From Acinetobacter sp. P8-3-8 (GTDB taxonomy: Bacteria > Pseudomonadota > Gammaproteobacteria > Pseudomonadales > Moraxellaceae), in assembly GCF_000214135.1 (NCBI RefSeq), contig NZ_AFIE01000034.1:1-38828 (forward strand): DNA of 38,828 bases, written 5' to 3'. Position numbers and translations under genes: made by a program. Position 1 is the first letter of the stretch, and every line of letters starts with the position of its first letter. Under the pieces are notes generated by a model. It saw only the letters and a list, made by a program, of their open reading frames with translations, had not been told where the DNA came from and ran no database searches. Of the stretch, positions 27,647-35,831 are shown piece after piece.

Positions 27647-29611
27647 TTACAACGCACCATTACCAAGAACCAATCCTTCACGACGAGGGTCAACACCACC
27701 AGCGTATTTTTTCTGATTATTCAAAGCAACTTGCATAATGGTTGAAACACCACTCGATTGCGCAGCAGGATTCACTACATGCCCTTTCTGCTGCAATCCA
27801 GCCACCAATTCAGACAAATTAAGCGTGGTATTTGAACCATCTACATTGGTAAATGGACTATTGGTTGCGCCAAAATTCACCAATGATGTCGCTCGTTGCG
27901 CATCTAAATTCCAATCTAAAATACCGACCAATGTTTTTACAACAAACTGAATAATTGTTCCGCCACCAGGAGAACCTGTCGCAACATAGAAATCACCCGG
28001 TTGTGTGCCTTTAAATACAATCGTTGGCGCCATGGTACTTCTAGGTCGTTTATTGGCTTCTACTCGATTGGCAACCAAAGCACCTGTTGTATCCACAGGA
28101 TTTGCTGAAAAGTCAGTCAGTTGATTGGTCAATAAGAATCCATCAACCATGTGGAATGAACCCATACTTGATTCAACCGTTGAAGTCACTGATGCAACAT
28201 TTCCATAAGCATCTACAATCGTGAATTGTGTTGTGCCATGCTCTACAGTTTTATCAACTCCTGCGTTGCTACTAAAATCACCTGCGGACGCAACGCCCAT
28301 AGATTGATCAGGATTGATTAATGCTGCACGTTGTTTTAGATAATTTTTATCCAAAAGACTTGGGATACCTTTTGCAGGTAATGGCACAAAATCTGTATCT
28401 GCTACATATTTGTCCCGATCTGCATAAGCCAACCGCTCTGCTTCTGATACAAAATGAACACCCATTACATTGGGAATACCACCTTCGTTGGTGGTTTGTG
28501 ATGGTGAATATTGTGCAAGGTCAAAATTCTCTAAAATACCTAAAGTTTGTAGTACAGCAATCCCGCCTGACGACGGCGGTGGCATAGTACAAACATAGTA
28601 AGCACTGCGATATACCGAACAAATCGCTTCACGCTTTACTGGTTTATAATTTTTCAGATCATCCATTGTCATTAAACTTGGAGTGATCGGCGTTCTTGCG
28701 CTGTCATCACCTACAGTTTGGGATGCTTTTTGGATAATATTTTGAGCAATTTCACCCTGATAAAGCGCTTGAGCACCTTGATCCGCAATCTTTTTCAAAG
28801 TTTCTGAATACGCGACATTTTTCAGTGTTTCACCTACACCATAAGGTGTGCCATCTGCTTTAAAATAAGTTTGTGTCGCATTTTTATCTAAAGCTAAATT
28901 GTCTTTATTCACTACAATCGCATTGGCTAAACGTCCCGGCACTTTGAATCCATTTGACGATAAATGAATTGCATTATCAAAGAGTTTATTCCAAGCTAAC
29001 TTTCCATGTTCGCTATGTGCCATATCAAACATTTTCATCGTTCCTGGCACACCAATCGAACGCCCACTACGGCGTGTACTTGGTACAGGCGTTGAAGAAT
29101 TTACATCCGCTTGATTCTGTCGCATCAAATAATATTGCGTTGCAGCCGCGGGTGCAGTTTCACGCCCATCGTATGCAGTTACTTTTTTAGACTTTGCATC
29201 GTAATACATCAGGAAGGTACTTCCTGCAATGGTACTCGACTGTGGCTCAACCAGTCCTAACACAGCTTGCACTGCAATGGCTGCATCAACTGCTGAACCA
29301 CCTGCCCGTAATACATCACAGCCAGCTTTTGTGGCAAGTGGCGTGTTTGCCACGACCATGTATTTATCTGAATATTTAACTTTCAATCCTGTACGGTAGC
29401 CCGATGCGGGTTCTGGAAAAGCTGGATCTCCTGCTTGATCTGAACCGACAACAACATTTGAGCCATCACTTGCAGTCGCAGAACAACTATATGGATTTTT
29501 ATCTTTTTCTAGATCATTCCTCACGTGATCTGAGTCATTGTCATCATTACAACCATACAAGCTTAAAATGATAGAAAAGCTACACACCGTTAACATACGT
29601 TTTTTAAACAT
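27647..29611 (-). CDS. ggt: Gamma-glutamyltransferase, predicted lipoprotein
   Basis: This 654-aa Ntn-hydrolase cleaves the gamma-glutamyl bond of glutathione. The large-subunit part runs from MVVANTPLATKAGCDVLRAGGSAVDAA. The autocleavage nucleophile is the first Thr of the TTQFTIVDAYGN motif, preceded by EHG. Downstream lie RPRSTMAPT and GSPGGG, which bind the glutamate. I set the start at ATG 29611 (MFKKRML) because AAAGGAG lies 6 nt upstream; the frame is open to an earlier ATG at 29629, but that codon overlaps this ribosome site. The N-terminus then gives a hydrophobic stretch and lipobox LYGC, so it is probably a periplasm-facing lipoprotein rather than the usual soluble enzyme. Confidence 0.92.
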   Translation of the reverse strand: MFKKRMLTVCSFSIILSLYGCNDDNDSDHVRNDLEKDKNPYSCSATASDGSNVVVGSDQAGDPAFPEPASGYRTGLKVKYSDKYMVVANTPLATKAGCDVLRAGGSAVDAAIAVQAVLGLVEPQSSTIAGSTFLMYYDAKSKKVTAYDGRETAPAAATQYYLMRQNQADVNSSTPVPSTRRSGRSIGVPGTMKMFDMAHSEHGKLAWNKLFDNAIHLSSNGFKVPGRLANAIVVNKDNLALDKNATQTYFKADGTPYGVGETLKNVAYSETLKKIADQGAQALYQGEIAQNIIQKASQTVGDDSARTPITPSLMTMDDLKNYKPVKREAICSVYRSAYYVCTMPPPSSGGIAVLQTLGILENFDLAQYSPSQTTNEGGIPNVMGVHFVSEAERLAYADRDKYVADTDFVPLPAKGIPSLLDKNYLKQRAALINPDQSMGVASAGDFSSNAGVDKTVEHGTTQFTIVDAYGNVASVTSTVESSMGSFHMVDGFLLTNQLTDFSANPVDTTGALVANRVEANKRPRSTMAPTIVFKGTQPGDFYVATGSPGGGTIIQFVVKTLVGILDWNLDAQRATSLVNFGATNSPFTNVDGSNTTLNLSELVAGLQQKGHVVNPAAQSSGVSTIMQVALNNQKKYAGGVDPRREGLVLGNGAL

Positions 29612-29841
29612 TTGGAACTCCTTTTTCATTCTTATCTGCTGAGCTACATCCTATTGGTTAAATTTATATTTTTGAATTAAAATAATAAAATTTAAATTTT
29701 ATACTCAATAATCACTCATCAGTCTTTCTATACTATGGGTTCTTACGAATGAACTCCAATAACTTCTGGAAATATCAATTTATTTTTAATAATGTTATCT
29801 TGATACAAATACTTTTGCTTGCTAAGCACCCAGAACAGGCT

Positions 29842-30552
29842 ATGAATTCAAACTTCCCAAAAACCATTTATGCAATCCAACATCTTGCTTTTGAAGATTT
29901 AGGCTCACTTGAAGATTTATTTTATCAACTTGGCTTTCGGGTACGTTATTTCGAAGCGGGTTTAGATGACTTAAAGCAAGCCTTTGAATATGAAGGATTA
30001 ACCATCATTTTAGGTGGCCCGCTTGGTGTTTATGAAACTGAGGACTATCCTTTTTTAACTGATGAAATTCGCTATTTAAAACAACGCTTAGAGAAGAATT
30101 TACCAACCCTTGGGATTTGCCTCGGTGCACAACTGATTGCACATGCTTTAGGTGCAAAAGTATATGCAGGTCACGTCAAAGAAATTGGTTGGAGTACTTT
30201 GGATATTCGCTATGTGAATAATAATATTTTAGCCCCTTTGGCAGATACGGCTGTTTTGCATTGGCATGGTGATACTTTCGATTTACCTGAAAATGCAACC
30301 TTACTTGCAAGTTCAAAAATTTATTCTAATCAAGCCTTCCAAGTTGGACAGCATATTTTGGCATTACAATTTCATATTGAAGTTGCAGCAGATAGCTTAG
30401 AAAAATGGTTGATTGGGCATACCTGTGAATTGCGTAAAGCCGATATTAATATTCCAAATTTACGTGCAGACAATGTTCAATATGCTGAAGCTTTAGAAGA
30501 TAAAGCGGAAATAATTTTTAGAGAATATCTAAAAAATATTGGATTGGTTTAA
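29842..30552 (+). CDS. Class I glutamine amidotransferase domain protein (GuaA-like GATase1)
   Basis: This 236-aa protein is a stand-alone GATase1: oxyanion segment ILGGPLGVYE, nucleophile Cys93 in LGICLGAQ, and His178 with Glu180 in LQFHIE. Such proteins release ammonia from glutamine or gamma-glutamyl compounds. The start at ATG 29842 (MNSNFPKTIYAIQH) aligns with the family; the frame is open to 29749 but the extra 31 residues look unrelated. It is divergent from ggt, and both act on gamma-glutamyl substrates, which may or may not be meaningful. Confidence 0.85.
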   Translation: MNSNFPKTIYAIQHLAFEDLGSLEDLFYQLGFRVRYFEAGLDDLKQAFEYEGLTIILGGPLGVYETEDYPFLTDEIRYLKQRLEKNLPTLGICLGAQLIAHALGAKVYAGHVKEIGWSTLDIRYVNNNILAPLADTAVLHWHGDTFDLPENATLLASSKIYSNQAFQVGQHILALQFHIEVAADSLEKWLIGHTCELRKADINIPNLRADNVQYAEALEDKAEIIFREYLKNIGLV

Positions 30553-30589
30553 TTTCAATTCTGCTAATTTCTATTTAATATCAATGATA

Positions 30590-30609
30590 AAGCACCTGAT
30601 TGGGTGCTT
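30590..30609 (+). terminator. Terminator after the glutamine amidotransferase gene
   Basis: AAGCACC pairs with GGTGCTT (7 bp, 6-nt loop), followed by a short T-rich stretch (CTTTA). Moderate strength. Confidence 0.6.
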
Positions 30610-30615
30610 CTTTAC

Positions 30616-30786
30616 TTACTGATAGACCAAATACCGCTGTTTATTACAGCTATCATGGATCTGCTGACGGTACACATCAATACCATGCTCTTGCTTTACA
30701 ACTTCTACCTCTTGCTTAGGGATATCAAAGCAAGTAAGAGACTAACTATCAAGATTTTCACAGGCTATTTAGATATCACCCTAGTA
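30616..30786 (-). pseudogene. Possible minus-strand gene relic, unrecognised
   Basis: On the minus strand a frame without start codon runs to TAA at 30616-30618 and encodes a protein-like tail (DIPKQEVEVVKQEHGIDVY, then HDSCNKQRYLVYQ). Upstream in the same frame it is cut by TAG at 30742-30744 and TAA further on, while the words between the stops (IACENLDS) still look coding. I do not recognise the family. It is probably the decayed 3' end of a gene, but its short length makes chance possible. Confidence 0.3.
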
Positions 30787-30809
30787 AAAGCTATAAAGCA
30801 AGATTGATA

Positions 30810-31320
30810 AAAAAGCCTTGCTTAACAGAAAAAGATCAATTCATTGTACAAAAGGTTTTTAGGTGTTGGGGGATTCGCTGAAAAAATTATAGCGTTGAAT
30901 AAGCCAAGGGTGACTGGTTGTTTTATACAACCAAGCCTCGTTTTATCAAAATAATTGCATAAAGACGCGCTTCTCTAGTTCTAATACCATCCAAAAAATA
31001 AATCATTATTATCAAAAAGGTATAATAATATACCTTATATATATTATAGAAAATTACATTGATTATTATAATAATTAAAACAAGATAATTGTTCATATTT
31101 AATTATATCTATTTGAATATAATACAATATTTCAAACTACACTTTTACTGGATTTCTCTAAGATCCAGTATTTCATATGTCATGGAGATTATTATTTAAT
31201 TTTATCAACGCCGAAAAATATTTAATAGAAACGATAAATTATGGTTTAGCCAAGTGGCAGACGAGGATTGTCTAAGATTTGGTGAGGTTGGAGCCATGCA
31301 TACATAAGGAAATAGATTTT
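30810..31320. other. Long AT-rich non-coding stretch before the porin gene
   Basis: No gene is supported here. From about 31000 the AT content is extreme. Visible structures are ggttgt/acaacc near 30930, the 16-nt hairpin GGTATA-ATAA-TATACC at 31019-31034, and an 8-bp inverted repeat TACTGGAT / ATCCAGTA at 31146-31170 followed by TTT. The last could be a terminator or attenuator ahead of the porin operon. The porin promoter must lie here, but I cannot place it. Confidence 0.4.
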
Positions 31321-32487
31321 ATGCACATCTCTAAAAAAAGATGGCTGGGCATACTCGTGTTGTTATCTAGTATGAGTGTAAATGCGGAATTTGATTTAAA
31401 AGAGAATTTTAAGTTTACAGCTAATTTTATTGATTTAGCGGTGTACAGTCAGGAAAGTTCTGTAGATGAACATTTCACCAATACTGCTGGATTATTCTTA
31501 AATACGGACATTAAACTGTCCAACGAAAGCCATGACCTTGGTGTTTTAAAAGCACAATATATATTTAATGGATTAAACAATGATGCGCAGTTGAATACAT
31601 CAACCAATTGGTTTGGAGGTGTAGGAAGTTATGTCGGTGGGGCAATCGCCGCCAATGATTTAGCTAGCTCACAACTCAGTTTACTGACTTGGGATAAATA
31701 CTGGGATGATAAAAAATTATATACCTCTATTGGCCGTACGAATCTAAGACGTTATTTTCTCTATAATAATTGTCAAAATCTGATGTTGTGTATCGATCCA
31801 ATTAAGGGGGCAATGGGTTCATTGCCGATTAATTACGCCTATTGGGGAAGTTATGCCAAATATAATGTTTCAGATAATATTTATGTGCATACAGGCGTTT
31901 TTGAAGTTAATACAGATGATTATGTTTATAGAAAAAAAGGTGTCGATTTTTCATTCCACCATCAACTAGGCTATAACCAAGTATATGGAATTGGCTATAA
32001 GGATAAACAGAGCAAGGCTGAATTGCTATATTTTTATAATAACTCTGAATACCGGAATGCTTATACTAAAGAACAATATAACGGAACAGATGGTCTAAAT
32101 TTTAGATTTAATCATAATTTTGACAATCCGCATCTTCCAAGTCTATTTGGTGCTTATTCTTATATTGCTGAGAAAAATCAACCTTATAAAGATTATTGGG
32201 AATTAGGCGCAAGCTATAAAATTAATCAAGGAAAAAATCATTTAGGCGTAAAATTTGGTCAATCTCAATTAAATGATGACTATGTTTTACTGACAGAAAA
32301 ATTGAATGGAAATAAGAATAAAACAACCTCCTTTCTTTCCTTTGATACTAACATAAACTACAAACGTCTGACTTTAAGCCCTTTTGTACAATATATCTGG
32401 AACCCAGATAACTATTACCGTTCTACAGGAAAAACCTTCAACAATAATGTTGTAGTTGGTTTAGTGACTCAAGTTAAAATCTACTAA
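31321..32487 (+). CDS. OprB-like carbohydrate-type outer membrane porin
   Basis: The 388-aa precursor has a signal peptide (MHISKKRWLGILVLLSSMSVNA, cut before EF). It is then rich in alternating aromatic beta-strands with features of OprB-family porins: GNNDAQ-like region around NWFGGVGSYVGG, LSLLTWDKYWDD, YGIGYKDK and a terminal strand VVVGLVTQVKIY. Family assignment is from overall pattern and is not certain. I start it at ATG 31321, where AAGGAA lies 8 nt upstream; an earlier in-frame start at 31279 lacks support and spoils the signal peptide. It is 12 nt from the next gene, an exported hydrolase, so the pair probably hydrolyses and imports one substrate. Confidence 0.75.
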   Translation: MHISKKRWLGILVLLSSMSVNAEFDLKENFKFTANFIDLAVYSQESSVDEHFTNTAGLFLNTDIKLSNESHDLGVLKAQYIFNGLNNDAQLNTSTNWFGGVGSYVGGAIAANDLASSQLSLLTWDKYWDDKKLYTSIGRTNLRRYFLYNNCQNLMLCIDPIKGAMGSLPINYAYWGSYAKYNVSDNIYVHTGVFEVNTDDYVYRKKGVDFSFHHQLGYNQVYGIGYKDKQSKAELLYFYNNSEYRNAYTKEQYNGTDGLNFRFNHNFDNPHLPSLFGAYSYIAEKNQPYKDYWELGASYKINQGKNHLGVKFGQSQLNDDYVLLTEKLNGNKNKTTSFLSFDTNINYKRLTLSPFVQYIWNPDNYYRSTGKTFNNNVVVGLVTQVKIY

Positions 32488-32499
32488 AGGAAAATAGAG

Positions 32500-33795
32500 A
32501 TGAAAACCGTAAAAATGAGCTTACTGTTCGGCAGCGTTTTAGCCAGTAGCATTGCCTGTGCCGAATATAGCTGCCAGCAATTGGGACTAAAAGATTGCCC
32601 TACGCCAATGGATACAAAATTACCTGATCCACATGATATGTTGACATGGAACCAAGAACAGCGGGTGATCGGTTTCCGAAATACCTTTCGTAGTTATGAT
32701 GGTAGTATTTTTCATCCCGATAAGAAAAATGTACTTGCATTGCCAAAGCTTAAGGACACAATAAAAAATAAAGATATTCATTACACAGTGGATGGTAAAA
32801 ATTTTAATTTAAATGATTACTTAAAAAACCAAAGTGTAGCTGGATTAATTATTTTAAAAGATGGCAAAATTGCTTATGAATATTATGGACGAGGCAATAA
32901 TGCGACAACTTTGTGGACTTCGCGTTCAGTAGCAAAATCTATTGTAGCAACACTGATTGGAGTTGCTGTTCAACAAGGAAAAATCCATTCATTGGATGAT
33001 CCAATCATTCAATATTTACCTGATTTAAAAGGGACGGCTTGGGAAAGAGTATCACTGAAACAATTAATACAACATACCTCAGGTGTTGAATGGAATGAAA
33101 ACTATAAAGACCCAAATTCAGATTTTGCAAAAATGACCTATTGTGAGGTAGCAAAAGATCCAGATACTTGTGTCTATGAAAATGTGAAACATTTGAAAGC
33201 GAAATATGAACCTGGAACAGTTTGGTCATATAGTACAGGTGGGGCATATCTGGTAGGTAAAGTATTAGAAGCTGCAACCCATGAAAATATTGCCAAATAT
33301 CTTGAAAAAAATATCTGGAAACGTGTAGGAATGGAACGTGAAGGAGTTTGGCAATCCTATGAACGTAATAAAGTAGATATGGGCGGGCATGGTTTTAATG
33401 CAACTTTACGTGACTATGCACGTTTTGGGCAATTCATCCTAAATGAAGGACGCGTCTCGAATGGAGAAAAAATGTTACCTGAAGGGTGGACAATGCAAGC
33501 GACTCAATGGAACCAAGCTAAAGGTTCAATCTCTGACAGTTATCCAAAAGGTATTTATGGTTTTCAATGGTGGAATTCACATGCCAAGAAAGGTTCACCC
33601 TTGACTACACAACATGCTGATACAACATTCTGGGGACTGGGTATTTTTGGACAAATGCTAGGAATCAACCCGAAAGATAAAATTGTAATGATGCAATGGA
33701 GTACGTGGGAAACAGCTATGCCATCAGCTCAACTTGACAATGAAAAAAGCTTATTCTTCAATGCTGTAACAAAACACCTAACCCATGAAAAATAA
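32500..33795 (+). CDS. Exported serine hydrolase (NylB / beta-lactamase-fold type)
   Basis: This 431-aa protein has an N-terminal signal (MKTVKMSLLFGSVLASSIACA) and a class C lactamase-like fold. The SxxK motif is S143-V-A-K146 in TSRSVAKSIVA, the Tyr motif is WSYSTGGAYLVG, and Trp-rich ends (YGFQWWNS, FWGLGIFGQM) resemble 6-aminohexanoate-oligomer hydrolase NylB and related amidases/esterases. A cluster of Cys in the first part of the mature chain (YSCQQLGLKDCP, later YCEV and DTC) suggests disulfides in the periplasm. It shares an operon with the porin before it and ends in a strong terminator. Substrate unknown. Confidence 0.85.
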   Translation: MKTVKMSLLFGSVLASSIACAEYSCQQLGLKDCPTPMDTKLPDPHDMLTWNQEQRVIGFRNTFRSYDGSIFHPDKKNVLALPKLKDTIKNKDIHYTVDGKNFNLNDYLKNQSVAGLIILKDGKIAYEYYGRGNNATTLWTSRSVAKSIVATLIGVAVQQGKIHSLDDPIIQYLPDLKGTAWERVSLKQLIQHTSGVEWNENYKDPNSDFAKMTYCEVAKDPDTCVYENVKHLKAKYEPGTVWSYSTGGAYLVGKVLEAATHENIAKYLEKNIWKRVGMEREGVWQSYERNKVDMGGHGFNATLRDYARFGQFILNEGRVSNGEKMLPEGWTMQATQWNQAKGSISDSYPKGIYGFQWWNSHAKKGSPLTTQHADTTFWGLGIFGQMLGINPKDKIVMMQWSTWETAMPSAQLDNEKSLFFNAVTKHLTHEK

Positions 33796-33806
33796 TAGGA
33801 AAAACG

Positions 33807-33832
33807 AGCTATCCTTTAAAGGATAGCTTTTT
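33807..33832 (+). terminator. Intrinsic terminator after the porin-hydrolase operon
   Basis: A perfect 22-nt palindrome (AGCTATCCTTT with AAAGGATAGCT) runs straight into a T run. Confidence 0.93.
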
Positions 33833-33973
33833 AAAAATGAACTTTAACATTACATGGTTACAAATAATCTGCCGTATAAAGAAATAGTCTTCTTTCAATC
33901 AAGCTTTGATGAATAAAAAGAATCTCTTGAACTGTTTTAATCTAGATATTTAATAGTATACGCAGCTAAAGGA

Positions 33974-34260
33974 TCAACAAGAATGAAATCAAACCTACTC
34001 AGACATGGCTATTCAATGATAAAAGTCTTATCTCGTTCAACATTACAAATAGTTACAGGTTTTGTTTAAAGTCTCACCCGTCTTTGTAAATTAGAGAGAA
34101 CAACAACACCTGACTACATTATGATTTGCAGATGGCAAATGCGTATTGATATTACGATTTGCTATCAAAAAACGTAATAGATTACATCTACTCATATGAT
34201 GCCGCTAGCTTAAAATTTTTAGATGAAGGTAAATGAAAACCTAAAACATCAGCCGAGTAA
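33974..34260 (+). pseudogene. Decayed IS5-family transposase relic
   Basis: Reading + strand from about 33974, one frame gives transposase-like wording interrupted by stops: MIKVLSRSTLQIVTGFV, stop at 34067, SLTRLCKLE, then TPDY, ICRWQMRIDITICYQKT, and stops at 34175-34180. After a frameshift come LHLLI (34182-34196) and DAASLKFLDEGK, stop, KPKTSAE (34198-34257). This follows the order known from IS5-family transposases (LPLRQVTGFVQSLL, PDYSTLCRRQK, LHLLIDSTG, GEGEWKCKKH, written from memory). It lies on the host side of the tRNA junction, and no terminal repeats are recognisable. A 28-codon open frame at 33983-34069 is just part of it. Confidence 0.7.
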
Positions 34261-34272
34261 AACTAAGACAAC

Positions 34273-34304
34273 AAAAAACCTCATAAACTAAAGCTTACGA
34301 GGTT
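34273..34304 (-). terminator. Terminator belonging to the truncated tRNA gene
   Basis: On the minus strand AACCTC plus four further pairs (one G-U) fold on TTATGAGGTT with an 8-nt loop, followed by six T. It lies 6 nt past the tRNA CCA end, so it is the tRNA gene's own terminator and shows that this side is native chromosome. Confidence 0.8.
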
Positions 34305-34309
34305 GAATG

Positions 34310-34359
34310 TGGTGGGCCCGCCCAGACTTGAACTGGGGACCAACGGATTATGAGTCCGT
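34310..34359 (-). tRNA. 3' half of a tRNA with CAT anticodon (att junction)
   Basis: On the minus strand the sequence supplies a complete anticodon arm (ACGGA stem / CTCATAA loop / TCCGT), a variable loop, a T arm (CCCAG / TTCAAGT / CTGGG), the 3' acceptor strand CGGGCCC, discriminator A and CCA. The 5' acceptor strand and D arm are missing; AT-rich DNA replaces them beyond 34360. CAT could mean elongator Met or the lysidine-modified Ile tRNA; the TTGGTC variable region favours Ile2. It is the fragment left by site-specific integration into the tRNA gene; the intact copy should lie at the other end of the element. Confidence 0.88.
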
Positions 34360-34475
34360 TAACATAAAAATTAAAAATCAAAAAGGTATAACTAATAAAT
34401 TAATAATATCATATACTTATTTAATTTACAAAGTTTACTATTCACTCTTTTTGTTGATTAATATATATTGATTTT

Positions 34476-34503
34476 GCTTACTACTTGCTTACCAGACGCT
34501 TAC
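34476..34503 (+). repeat. Three GCTTAC direct repeats with 11-bp period before the integrase start
   Basis: GCTTAC occurs at 34476, 34487 and 34498, exactly one helical turn apart, and ends 4 nt before the integrase ATG. No purine-rich ribosome site is present in this stretch. The repeats are probably arm-type sites for the recombinase or a repressor. A further copy with identical flank (GCTTACTAGAA) occurs at 36248-36258. Confidence 0.6.
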
Positions 34504-34507
34504 TAGA

Positions 34508-35755
34508 ATGAAACTAACAAAACCCACAATTGATAAAATTGATTGCTCAGACCAAACTAAACCAACTTTTTTTTGGGATGAGAAAACACCTGGATTTGGT
34601 GTTAAAGTTACACCTAAAAATAATAAAAGCTACATTTTCCAAGGTCGTATTGGTCTTCAAAACCGTCGTATCAAAATTGGTGACGTTGATATATGGAAAT
34701 TAGATGATGCTCGTAAGTATGCACAAGAATTAGCGATTATGTGTCACAAAGGGATTGACCCATTGATCGAGCGTAAGAAAGCTTTAGCTGATAATAAAGA
34801 ACTGCTAAAACAAGAGAAACGCAAGACGATTAAATTTAAAGATGTATGGTTTGAATACTTAAAAGCAAGACAACCTAATTGGCGACCAAGAAGTTATCAG
34901 GACCACATCGAATTATCTAGAGGTGGTTACGATCCTGAAAATAATAGTGTTTATACTAGTCAACCTATTTTTCAACTGTTTGAGTATAAACTTTCTGAAT
35001 TGACTGCAGGTGTATTTTGCGATTGGCTTGATCACAATGACTTCCGTCCAACAACATCAGCTAAAGCATACCGACTTACACGAGCTTTCCTAAATTGGTG
35101 TGAGGAACATGAGGATTATGAAAACTTAGTTCCTCTAAAATCATACAACTCTAAAAAAGTTAAAGATAAAGTCCCTTCTCCCAAAGCCAAAAATGATTGT
35201 TTGATGAAACAACATCTAAAACCATGGTTTGAAGAGGTAAATAAGTTAACCAGTAGAAAAATTGCGATTTTTTTAATATGTAGTTTAATCACTGGGTGCC
35301 GAAAGAATGAGCTACTTTCATTAAAATGGACAGATGTCGATTTTCGATGGAAAACAGCAAAAGTTAGAGATAAAATTGAAGATGAAGGTCGCCTAATTCC
35401 TCTGACGGCATATGTTGAAAGCCTATTTTTAGAACTAAGGAAAAATTCTGATTCTAAATTCATATTTAGCAGTAAGGGTGCTGAATGTGGTCATATTGTC
35501 AATCCTTACGATAGCTTAGAGAAAATATGTAAAAAACTAAATATTGAACTTACACCCCATGGATTGAGAAGGTCATATAAAACATTAGCTATATGGGCAA
35601 AAATCAATGAAGGATCTTTAGCACAGATATCAGGTCATAAACCAAGTGCATTAGTTGAAAGACACTATATCGTACGACCTATGGATATGCTACGAGAAAC
35701 ACTGCAAGAATATGAGGACTGGATTTTGCAACAAGTGCGAAATGGCATTAATTGA
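34508..35755 (+). CDS. Tyrosine recombinase (island/prophage integrase)
   Basis: This 415-aa integrase has an N-terminal arm-binding DUF4102-like domain (about 1-95: FFWDEKTPGFGVKVTP, RRIKIGDVDIWKLDDARKYA), a core-binding SAM-like domain, and a C-terminal catalytic domain. Catalytic residues visible are Arg in TGCRKNELL, HGLR (His and second Arg), the GH dipeptide of SGHKPS, and the nucleophile Tyr in ERHYIVR. All are intact, so the enzyme is probably active. It begins 148 bp from the tRNA fragment and reads away from it, fixing this as the end of an integrated element. The ATG lacks a Shine-Dalgarno and follows the 11-bp repeats, suggesting tight control. Confidence 0.95.
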   Translation: MKLTKPTIDKIDCSDQTKPTFFWDEKTPGFGVKVTPKNNKSYIFQGRIGLQNRRIKIGDVDIWKLDDARKYAQELAIMCHKGIDPLIERKKALADNKELLKQEKRKTIKFKDVWFEYLKARQPNWRPRSYQDHIELSRGGYDPENNSVYTSQPIFQLFEYKLSELTAGVFCDWLDHNDFRPTTSAKAYRLTRAFLNWCEEHEDYENLVPLKSYNSKKVKDKVPSPKAKNDCLMKQHLKPWFEEVNKLTSRKIAIFLICSLITGCRKNELLSLKWTDVDFRWKTAKVRDKIEDEGRLIPLTAYVESLFLELRKNSDSKFIFSSKGAECGHIVNPYDSLEKICKKLNIELTPHGLRRSYKTLAIWAKINEGSLAQISGHKPSALVERHYIVRPMDMLRETLQEYEDWILQQVRNGIN

Positions 35756-35773
35756 AATACCTCGACACAGACT

Positions 35774-35818
35774 AATGCCAGTCAGCTAAGTGTATTAGTT
35801 AAGAAATTGACTGGCATT
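35774..35818. repeat. Inverted repeat beside the IS4 relic (probable IS terminal repeats)
   Basis: AATGCCAGTCA (35774-35784) and its exact complement TGACTGGCATT (35808-35818) lie between the integrase stop and the transposase relic. An outer 8-bp repeat (GAAATACC 35754-35761 / GGTATTTC 35825-35832) flanks them. No T run follows, so this is not a simple terminator. Copies of an IS end in opposite orientation are the likeliest explanation. Confidence 0.5.
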
Positions 35819-35831
35819 CTCTTGGGTATTT

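Noticed and set aside
30604-30807. 67-codon plus-strand open frame after the amidotransferase
   Set aside because: It begins inside the terminator hairpin, has no ribosome site, and overlaps a better-looking relic on the other strand.
31245-31300. tRNA-like string TTTAGCCAAGTGGCAGAC upstream of the porin gene
   Set aside because: It resembles a tRNA D arm, but no matching acceptor stem, anticodon arm or T arm follows; it is the leader of the porin gene.
33983-34069. Small 28-aa open frame as a possible peptide gene
   Set aside because: It is one surviving piece of the IS5 transposase relic, in frame with the following fragments.
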